A DNA stretch of 32,359 nt, from the IMG/VR virus record IMGVR_UViG_3300035698_018667, positions 1-32,359 of that record; one strand, given 5' to 3'. How positions within the stretch are numbered: the stretch's first letter is position 1; the number at the start of each line of letters is the position of its first letter. Shown here in pieces: positions 1-4,531 of this stretch. The position numbers were made by a program, and so were the translations under genes. The notes beneath the pieces were generated by a model. That model had not been told where the DNA came from, did not search any database, and was given only the letters and a program-made list of their open reading frames with translations. The DNA is from a virus.

Positions 1-1
1 A

Positions 2-235
2 GGGTGGGCGGTTTCCTCTGAGAATCTATCTAATGTGAAGGCCATAAAATTTGATCTAGAATTATCGCTAGCTCTGGAAATTGCCGGATGGGATGCCGAT
101 AGTTTCGGGGGCGCTTACGCCTGGGAATCTAAAATACCATCTGTATCTAAATGGGATAATGAAATTGAAGATTTATTGAATCACCTAAAAAAAGAGTGGG
201 GTTCCCCCTACGCCAATGAGGACACCGACATTTAA
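2..235 (+). CDS. Hypothetical protein, 5' end outside window
   Basis: The frame is open from base 2 without a stop, so this is probably the 3' part of a gene that begins before the window. The only in-frame candidate start inside it is GTG at 35, which has no clear ribosome site. The visible product (about 77 residues) is acidic, has a tryptophan-rich middle (AGWDADSFGGAYAWES) and ends in an amphipathic helix-like stretch (EIEDLLNHLKKEW). I do not recognise a family. The next gene begins close to its stop codon on the same strand, consistent with a polycistronic early cluster. Confidence 0.5.
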   Translation, partial: GWAVSSENLSNVKAIKFDLELSLALEIAGWDADSFGGAYAWESKIPSVSKWDNEIEDLLNHLKKEWGSPYANEDTDI

Positions 236-266
236 AGAAAATAAATTAGTTAAACATAGTGTAAAA

Positions 267-629
267 ATGACAGTAAACGAAAATATAGAAAGCAACCTAT
301 CGTATTTCTCAGGCACAGAACAATGGCACCGTTTAACATTCTTACCCGTACTGGGAAGCGATGGCGTAAAGTATCTTGCTGAAAAAGCTGAAGCCTTTTG
401 GCTTATAGATGCAATTGCTGCGCATCTTCCAGCGGTTAAGGCTACAGGTGACAGAATGGCAACAGTTAAACTTTTAAAACGTAAACATGATTGGCTATTG
501 ACCCTAGAAACCCTAGACAAAACTATTTCACAAGAAATTGAGTACAGCGATTTCCAATTTAATGAAATTACATTATACTTATGTGACAACGGTTTTTCTT
601 GGTGCTTACTATTGCCAAATGAATACTAA
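267..629 (+). CDS. DUF6876-like small phage protein
   Basis: This is a 120-residue product with the pattern SYFSGTEQWHR, SDGVKYLAEKAEAFWLIDAIAAH, then a tryptophan-containing strand and the C-terminus LYLCDNGFSWCLLLPNEY. I recall this arrangement (FTGTE.W.R, DGVKY.AE.A.A.WLID.I, LLLP.EY) from the DUF6876 family found in phages and bacteria; its biochemical role is unknown. The assignment is from memory of the motif, not from a search. An upstream in-frame ATG at 216 would add 17 residues and overlap the previous gene by 20 bases. I prefer 267 because the family motif starts soon after it. No membrane segment is visible. Confidence 0.65.
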   Translation: MTVNENIESNLSYFSGTEQWHRLTFLPVLGSDGVKYLAEKAEAFWLIDAIAAHLPAVKATGDRMATVKLLKRKHDWLLTLETLDKTISQEIEYSDFQFNEITLYLCDNGFSWCLLLPNEY

Positions 630-668
630 AACCAGGGACTATTTAATTAAAAGAATAATAATCAGTAG

Positions 669-927
669 AAAAATTTACACTGCTGAATAAGCAGCTTAGA
701 AAATTATCTGGTAAAAATTTACACTGCTGAATAAGCAGCTTAGAAAATTATCTTGTAAAAATTTACACTGCTGAATAAGCAGCTTAGAAAATTATCTTGT
801 AAAAATTTACACTGCTGAATAAGCAGCTTAGAAAATTATCGCGTAAAAATTTACACTGCTGAATAAGCAGCTTAGAAAATTATCTTGTAAAAATTTACAC
901 TGCTGAATAAGCAGCTTAGAAAATTAT
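669..927. repeat. Six-copy 44-bp tandem repeat array with internal palindromes
   Basis: Copies start at 669, 713, 757, 801, 845 and 889. Each has about 40 invariant bases, separated by a 4-base variable link (tggt, ttgt, ttgt, gcgt, ttgt). Each unit carries three symmetric elements: TGTAAAAATTTACA across the unit boundary (TGTAAA and TTTACA arms around AA, perfect where the link ends in TGT), CTGCT-GAATA-AGCAG, and TAAGCAGCTTA. The period is not a multiple of three and every frame hits stops, so the array is not coding. The 4-base links rule out a CRISPR array. Likely roles are binding sites for a phage protein (iteron-like origin or operator array) or a run of RNA hairpins. It fills most of the only gene-free stretch in the left cluster. 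Confidence 0.95.
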
Positions 928-1023
928 TTCCATGAGAACTATATTGAAGCTTTTGGGCAGCCAGAAGAGTAGCAAAACATTAAATTAAACTAAATTACAC
1001 AACACCTTAACAGGAATGATACA
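928..1023 (+). other. Gene-free stretch after the repeat array
   Basis: There is no convincing gene or promoter here. One frame reads ENYIEAFGQPEE followed by a stop at 970, which looks like the tail of a real protein but has no start; it may be the remnant of a gene replaced by the repeat array. The last bases hold an AGGA ribosome-site candidate for the gene at 1024. Confidence 0.4.
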
Positions 1024-1251
1024 ATGAAGACCTCAGAACTATTTGCAATAGCGATGGGAAATAACAAAAAGGTTTTTACCTCTCCTTGCGGTCTCGATAT
1101 TAATGATTTTGCAAACCAACTAAATAGCAAAGCACAATTAAAACCTAACTATAATGGGACCGGACCATTTATACGTTATGAATTTCAAGATTATTCTGCA
1201 ATTGTCGTTGCAGCGATGTATGGGATATTGAAGGGTCCGAGTTCTTTTTGA
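1024..1251 (+). CDS. Hypothetical protein, first of a tandem paralogue pair (frameshifted C-terminus)
   Basis: This 75-residue product is similar to the next gene: ELFAIA.GN..KV...PCGLDI..FA, then RYEF.D.SAIVV in both. After SAIVV the frame changes: this gene ends AAMYGILKGPSSF, while the -1 frame reads SDVWDIEG, matching WDIEG in the paralogue. A single-base deletion near 1211 would explain this. In the -1 frame the reading continues without a stop into the neighbour. The stop overlaps the next start (TGATG at 1249-1253), so translational coupling is also possible. An AGGA lies 9 bases before the ATG. The family is not recognised; the conserved CPCG-like cysteines could bind metal, but only one cysteine is present in this copy. 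Confidence 0.6.
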   Translation: MKTSELFAIAMGNNKKVFTSPCGLDINDFANQLNSKAQLKPNYNGTGPFIRYEFQDYSAIVVAAMYGILKGPSSF

Positions 1252-1532
1252 TGCTAGAAGAAGAAACAAAACAAAATAAACATAAAATGACAATCGCGGA
1301 ACTATTCGCGATAGCAGCGGGAAACGATGGAAAAGTTTTAGTATGTCCTTGCGGTTTAGATATTGATAAATTTGCTATAACTGCAGGAGCTAACCACGCG
1401 ATAGAGCCTCTTACTTTTCCAGCTGCTTCACGATACGAATTTTCCGATAAATCTGCGATTGTTGTTAGAAAAAATTCATGGGATATTGAAGGGTTTGCGC
1501 CTTGGTCTTTTGCCAGTAAAGTAGATAATTAG
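1251..1532 (+). CDS. Hypothetical protein, second of a tandem paralogue pair
   Basis: From ATG 1251 the product has 93 residues. The part homologous to the preceding gene begins only at Met 13 (ATG 1287), with TIAELFAIAAGNDGKVLVCPCGLDIDKFA and later RYEFSDKSAIVVRKNSWDIEGFAPWSF. The first 12 residues (MLEEETKQNKHK) are the frame-shifted read-through of the upstream copy. Start 1251 overlaps the upstream stop (TGATG); start 1287 has only A-rich sequence before it, so the true start is uncertain. No known domain is recognised. It is followed after 17 bases by an unrelated small gene. Confidence 0.65.
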   Translation: MLEEETKQNKHKMTIAELFAIAAGNDGKVLVCPCGLDIDKFAITAGANHAIEPLTFPAASRYEFSDKSAIVVRKNSWDIEGFAPWSFASKVDN

Positions 1533-1549
1533 TAAAGGAAATATAAATT

Positions 1550-1819
1550 ATGAATAATAGATTTGATTATGGCCGCATCCCTGGGAATCATATCATAACA
1601 ATTAAATATTATGTTGAAGATGGGCTTCATATGGGAGATTGCTTTGACGCTATTTTTTCAAATGAACTTATACAGTCTGTTGATCGCTGCGATCCAGAAA
1701 CACTTGATATACTTCCAACAATTATTTGTTATATATCTAACAACTTGCCGATAGAATGCTGGGGAAGTCGTGAGAAAGTAAATGCCTGGTATAAGAGAAA
1801 AAAGAATGACAGATTATAA
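1550..1819 (+). CDS. Small phage protein with GDCFDAIFSNEL / CWGSREKVNAW motifs
   Basis: The 89-residue product has the pattern I.YYVEDG..MGD(C/F)..AI.SNEL, a central acidic helix and WGS.EKV.AW near the C-terminus. I know this pattern from many short proteins in phages and proteobacteria (often WGS.E.V..WL), but no function or formal family name comes to mind. The next gene is a diverged paralogue. The start has AAAGGAAATATAAATT before it, a good ribosome site about 10 bases away. The gene overlaps the following open frame if that gene starts at 1806. Confidence 0.7.
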   Translation: MNNRFDYGRIPGNHIITIKYYVEDGLHMGDCFDAIFSNELIQSVDRCDPETLDILPTIICYISNNLPIECWGSREKVNAWYKRKKNDRL

Positions 1820-2093
1820 AGAAGATATTTTTTCTGAAAGAATTATCGATTATAAAGAAGATATTTTTCCTGAAAGGATGGTAAAATCAATGAAAAGATA
1901 TATAGAGCATAAGGAATCTGTTGGTAGGTTTCTAACATCTATACTATCAAACGACTTGCTGGGAGCGTTTAGAGCTGCTGACGACGAAAACAAGCCATTA
2001 ATTGAGCAATATGCTATGTGGGCGTACTGTGAAATCCCAGCTAATTCGCATGGAAGCAAGGAAGCTGTCAACAAATGGATTAAACAAGATTAA
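1806..2093 (+). CDS. Paralogue of the preceding gene, with a duplicated 12-residue N-terminal segment
   Basis: The core MKRYIEHKESVGRFLTSILSNDLLGAFRAADDEN...GSKEAVNKWIKQD aligns with the upstream gene (I.YYVEDG, SNEL, GSREKVNAW). The frame begins either at ATG 1806, giving a 95-residue product with the tandem peptide DYKEDIFSERII / DYKEDIFPERMV, or at ATG 1890, which has an AAAGGA ribosome site 11 bases upstream and starts at the conserved core. Start 1806 would overlap the upstream gene by 14 bases. The 36-bp duplication keeps the frame open, which mildly favours translation from 1806. Function unknown. Confidence 0.6.
   Translation: MTDYKEDIFSERIIDYKEDIFPERMVKSMKRYIEHKESVGRFLTSILSNDLLGAFRAADDENKPLIEQYAMWAYCEIPANSHGSKEAVNKWIKQD
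1812..1876. repeat. 36-bp tandem duplication
   Basis: Segments starting at 1812 and 1848 match at 28 of 29 bases (gattataaagaagatatttt and onward). The period of 36 bases is twelve codons, so the duplication does not break the reading frame. It lies exactly between the two paralogous genes, either as a duplicated N-terminal peptide or as a duplicated leader. Confidence 0.9.
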
Positions 2094-2099
2094 TAGCAC

Positions 2100-2128
2100 T
2101 TGATTTTTTCTGTTTACTAGTATATAAT
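2100..2128 (+). promoter_or_regulatory. Sigma70-type promoter
   Basis: TTGATT at 2100-2105 and a perfect TATAAT at 2123-2128 are separated by exactly 17 bases. The expected transcription start is near 2135, giving a leader of about 25 bases with an AAAGGA ribosome site before the ATG at 2160. It would drive the genes at 2160 and 2393, and probably the single-strand binding protein and resolvase. Confidence 0.75.
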
Positions 2129-2159
2129 GTTATTATGACACATAATTAAAGGAAATATT

Positions 2160-2390
2160 ATGGCAAAAACCCCTGAACCATTCGAAACAACTGATTGTGA
2201 CGGAAATACTTGGTGGTTTGGACTCGAAGCGCTGGAAAAATATCCAAACAGATCCAACTTAGTATTTAAGTTTAATGATAAATCTTTCCAGATTCAATTT
2301 TTTTCAAGCAGAAAAGACGCTTTTAACATATGGGATTTGATCAAAATGACAGTTAAAAAATATGTACCTAAAAGGTTAACACAAGGCTAA
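2160..2390 (+). CDS. Hypothetical small protein
   Basis: The 76-residue product is first behind the strong promoter at 2100 and has a good AAAGGA ribosome site. It has a compact alpha/beta-looking composition with an aromatic N-terminal segment (DGNTWWFGLEALEKYP) and a basic C-terminus (TVKKYVPKRL). No cysteine cluster, signal peptide or membrane segment is visible and no family is recognised. Its stop is two bases from the next start, so the two genes are translated together. Confidence 0.7.
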   Translation: MAKTPEPFETTDCDGNTWWFGLEALEKYPNRSNLVFKFNDKSFQIQFFSSRKDAFNIWDLIKMTVKKYVPKRLTQG

Positions 2391-2392
2391 AA

Positions 2393-2620
2393 ATGCAACA
2401 ATTACTGATTGAGGTAAGTCACTTAGACCAGATATTTGTAGAAGAAGAATGTTCAAACATAGGTGAAACACTATCTTCATTTTTCAAAAAGCTGCTAGAC
2501 GGCTATAGAGACGGCCTAACGGCAAAAGAAGATCTAGGATTGTCTAAGGCCCTGGACGTTGACGAATGCCCAACAGAGGCAGTTAAACCTAAAATAGGCA
2601 GAAGATCCAAACTTAGCTAA
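2393..2620 (+). CDS. Hypothetical small acidic protein with basic tail
   Basis: The 75-residue product has an acidic body with an amphipathic helix (ETLSSFFKKLLDGYRDGL) and a short basic end (KPKIGRRSKLS). It begins two bases after the previous stop, with AAGGTTAACACAAGG upstream within the neighbouring gene. Family not recognised. It is followed by a hairpin and a run of nine Cs before the DNA-binding protein gene. Confidence 0.65.
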   Translation: MQQLLIEVSHLDQIFVEEECSNIGETLSSFFKKLLDGYRDGLTAKEDLGLSKALDVDECPTEAVKPKIGRRSKLS

Positions 2621-2624
2621 AAAT

Positions 2625-2657
2625 GGAGGGGAAATACTCTCCCCCCCCCTCCCCTCC
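2625..2657 (+). other. GC-rich hairpin containing a run of nine Cs
   Basis: GGAGGGGA (2625-2632) pairs with TCCCCTCC (2650-2657) around a loop that holds C x9 (2641-2649). There is no T-run after it, so it is not a typical intrinsic terminator. It lies between 2393-2620 and 2676-3221 in one transcription unit and could act as an attenuator or an mRNA-stability element. The long C-run is also a place where sequencing errors are likely. Confidence 0.5.
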
Positions 2658-2675
2658 TTAACAGATCGGAACAAA

Positions 2676-3221
2676 ATGACTAAACGAATCTACATGAAAA
2701 AAACCGCTCAGAAGTCACGAGAGTCTGAGTTTGTTAAGATCGTCCAGACGGAAATGATGACACCTGTTGCTAATATTTATTTCTGTGCAGTCGCTAAGCC
2801 CCACTATTTTCCTGGCAGTCCTGTACCTAGATATAAAGTTCAATTAGAACTAGATCCAGAAAATCCCGAGCACAAAAATTTCCTTGATACACTAGAAGCG
2901 TTGGCTAAAGAATGGGATGTAAAATCGCTGGGGAAATTGACAGACGACAAAACGATCCTTATGACTTATCAAGGTAAAGAGTGCCCTTACACAAAAATGG
3001 TTGAATTTGGGAAGGAGCAGGCTGTCAATATTTCACTTGAGCATGACTTACCAAAGGGGTTTAAATGCAAAATAAAATTTGACCTCAAGCGATACATCGA
3101 ACGATATACAAAAATAAATGCGTTTACTTTCACTCCTCGTGAAGTTATCTTTTACCTTGATGCAGAAACCCAAAGCATGATTGAGGTTGAGGATGGAAAT
3201 TGTACGGATAGCGGGGATTGA
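2676..3221 (+). CDS. Putative single-stranded DNA-binding protein (OB-fold type)
   Basis: The 181-residue product has beta-rich segments: PVANIYFCAVAKPHYFPGSPVPRYKVQLELDPENPEHKNFLDTLEALA, a middle part with ECPYTKMVEFGKE, then FKCKIKFDLKRYIERYTKINAFTFTPREVIFYLD and an acidic-polar tail (IEVEDGNCTDSGD). The order (short strand, proline-rich loop, Y.v.l.ldp.np, later a K/R-rich strand and V.F.D) is like phage single-strand binding proteins of the T7 gp2.5 or DUF2815 type, where the acidic tail contacts polymerase and helicase. This is a pattern-level assignment. The last 29 bases overlap the RuvC-like resolvase gene, which supports a replication or recombination role. Confidence 0.55.
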   Translation: MTKRIYMKKTAQKSRESEFVKIVQTEMMTPVANIYFCAVAKPHYFPGSPVPRYKVQLELDPENPEHKNFLDTLEALAKEWDVKSLGKLTDDKTILMTYQGKECPYTKMVEFGKEQAVNISLEHDLPKGFKCKIKFDLKRYIERYTKINAFTFTPREVIFYLDAETQSMIEVEDGNCTDSGD

Positions 3222-3720
3222 TCCAGGTTTACGATTTACTGGATACGGGATTGTCAACTATGACACCGAAAAAAATGAGATCTGGACTAGCAATTGTGGT
3301 GTAATCAAAAACAGATCATCCCAATATCTAAAGGGATTAGATGCAATTATGCATATGAAAGATTTGATAACCGATCTATCTTGCCAAGATTGTTTTACAG
3401 ATTGCGACAAAATAATTGTTGAAGTTCCCGCTGCAATATATAGCAAAAACTTTAGTAGTGGATCGCTAATACCTGTTGGAGTTATATCGGGGGTAATTAT
3501 TTCAAGTTTTAGAGATCGTGAAGTAATCCCAGTGTACCCATCTGTCTGGAATTCAAAAAGAAAGAAAGAAGTAACCCATTCTAATACTCAAGAAGTACTT
3601 GGTAGTTATGAAGAATGGAATTATGACAAAAGACCTAAAGCTAAACCACAATTTGAGCACATCATGGACGCTATAAGTATGGGTCTGTGGTATGTAAGAA
3701 TCAATTACATTGAAGATTAA
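3193..3720 (+). CDS. RuvC-like Holliday junction resolvase (RNase H fold)
   Basis: The 175-residue product from ATG 3193 starts with the RuvC first strand: IAGIDPGLRFTGYGIV, with Asp10 as the first metal ligand. VEVPAA carries Glu77, and FEHIMDAISMGLW carries His156 and Asp159. These positions match the D, E, H/D catalytic set of RuvC-type resolvases, which cut four-way DNA junctions with Mg2+. In phages they resolve replication and recombination branches before packaging. It overlaps the upstream DNA-binding protein by 29 bases; TTG 3181 is a possible alternative start, but GAGG sits close to ATG 3193. The size is normal for RuvC. The tRNA-like element begins 14 bases after the stop. Confidence 0.85.
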   Translation: MEIVRIAGIDPGLRFTGYGIVNYDTEKNEIWTSNCGVIKNRSSQYLKGLDAIMHMKDLITDLSCQDCFTDCDKIIVEVPAAIYSKNFSSGSLIPVGVISGVIISSFRDREVIPVYPSVWNSKRKKEVTHSNTQEVLGSYEEWNYDKRPKAKPQFEHIMDAISMGLWYVRINYIED

Positions 3721-3733
3721 AATTTTAATATCA

Positions 3734-3841
3734 TGTTGTCGTAAGTTAATGGGTATTAGCAAGCTATTTAATTATGCTCGTGGCATCAGGGGCTATAGTT
3801 AACCGTGTCCCCCACTGGAGGTTCGAGTCCTCACGCAACAC
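3734..3841 (+). tRNA. tRNA-like element with an enlarged anticodon loop (uncertain)
   Basis: The 3' half is clear: GAGG-TTCGAGT-CCTC is a T arm, followed by CGCAACA (3834-3840), which pairs with TGTTG.CG at 3734-3741 if T3739 is bulged. TA follows (positions 8-9), then GTT/AGC as a short D stem around AATGGGTATT. A six-pair stem A3762-T3767 with A3795-T3800 could be the anticodon stem. The loop between is 27-29 bases and contains its own hairpin (ATGC-TCGTG-GCAT), and the variable region is about 16 bases. Total length is about 108 bases. It could be a degenerate tRNA, a tRNA with an intron-like insert, or a tRNA mimic. Taking the 3762-3766 stem, the bases after the stem read TTTAA, which would place TAA (Leu) in the anticodon, but position 37 would be a pyrimidine, which is unusual. 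Confidence 0.4.
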
Positions 3842-3864
3842 TTTTATATATAAAGGACAAATAA

Positions 3865-3984
3865 ATGGAAGTAATTATTTCAATAATAGTATTCCTGCTA
3901 TTACTAACCCCATTAAGTAATTTAATATCTTTTGCTTTCTCTGAATATAGAGATTTCTCTGAATATAGAGATCGTGACCGCTAG
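3865..3984 (+). CDS. 39-residue single-pass membrane protein
   Basis: The ATG at 3865 has an AAAGGA ribosome site 8 bases upstream. The product is MEVIISIIVFLLLLTPLSNL followed by ISFAFSEYRDFSEYRDRDR: one strong membrane segment (about residues 3-24) and a charged tail with a doubled FSEYRD. The doubling comes from a perfect 18-bp tandem repeat at 3937-3954 and 3955-3972. The stop (3982-3984) abuts the stop of the convergent fibre gene with no gap. The role is unknown; short membrane proteins of this kind in phages include holin and superinfection-type functions, but nothing specific supports either. Confidence 0.6.
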   Translation: MEVIISIIVFLLLLTPLSNLISFAFSEYRDFSEYRDRDR

Positions 3985-4530
3985 TTATTCGGGCTCATTA
4001 AGGCTATTATAAGTAATGTGCCAATTAATTGTTTTGGCTGCCTCACCATTTGCCCTAATACTTATTGTTTCACTACCAACATCAGCTATCAAGGTAATAG
4101 TTGGACTTCCAGAACTATTATCATTCCAATTTATAACAGATGCTCCAACTATTTGAACAGAGCCTCCAGTTGGCCGATGAAATGTGCCAAGAAAGTTCCC
4201 ACCAGCTGCCTCTGTTGCGGTACTAAGCAATGCAATTGCCCTGCCCGACACAGTTATAGACTGACTCTCTGCGATTGCGATTGCAACAATTTCAACGGGG
4301 GTCGCGTCCGTTGTTTGTGCAGTTGCCTCTGAAATAATCTCAGACGAAAGCTTTGCTGGAGTTATTGCACCATCCTGGATACCACTTGTCCCAATTTGCA
4401 CCCCCTTATTCGGTGCCCCAGAATGGTCATGGCTATCGACATTATCTAAGCCAGCTGAAAACGCCGGATCATAGACTTGCTCCCCAGGAGCAGGTTTGTA
4501 CACGCTCATGTTCGGTGTTCTTGTACCCAT
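3985..4530 (-). CDS. Tail fibre / appendage protein with VDSHDHSG motif
   Basis: The 181-residue product begins with a short collar-like segment (MGTRTPNMSVYKPAPGEQVYDPAFSAGLDNVDSHDHSG) and then KGVQIGTSGIQDGAITPAKLSSEI. The N.DSHDHSG...G.QI...GIQD.AIT..KL series is a frequent junction motif in phage fibre and appendage proteins, followed here by a beta-rich domain (SITVSGRAIALLSTAT...GSVQIVGASVINW...TITLIADVGSETISIRANG). It is the last gene of the leftward structural operon, the place of the fibre gene in T7-like phages. It is much shorter than a full receptor-binding fibre, so it may be a base or adaptor piece. The upstream gene ends one base away. Confidence 0.7.
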   Translation of the reverse strand: MGTRTPNMSVYKPAPGEQVYDPAFSAGLDNVDSHDHSGAPNKGVQIGTSGIQDGAITPAKLSSEIISEATAQTTDATPVEIVAIAIAESQSITVSGRAIALLSTATEAAGGNFLGTFHRPTGGSVQIVGASVINWNDNSSGSPTITLIADVGSETISIRANGEAAKTINWHITYNSLNEPE

Positions 4531-4531
4531 T

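Noticed and set aside
669-927. CRISPR array
   Set aside because: The links between repeats are only four bases and nearly the same; no spacers and no cas genes.
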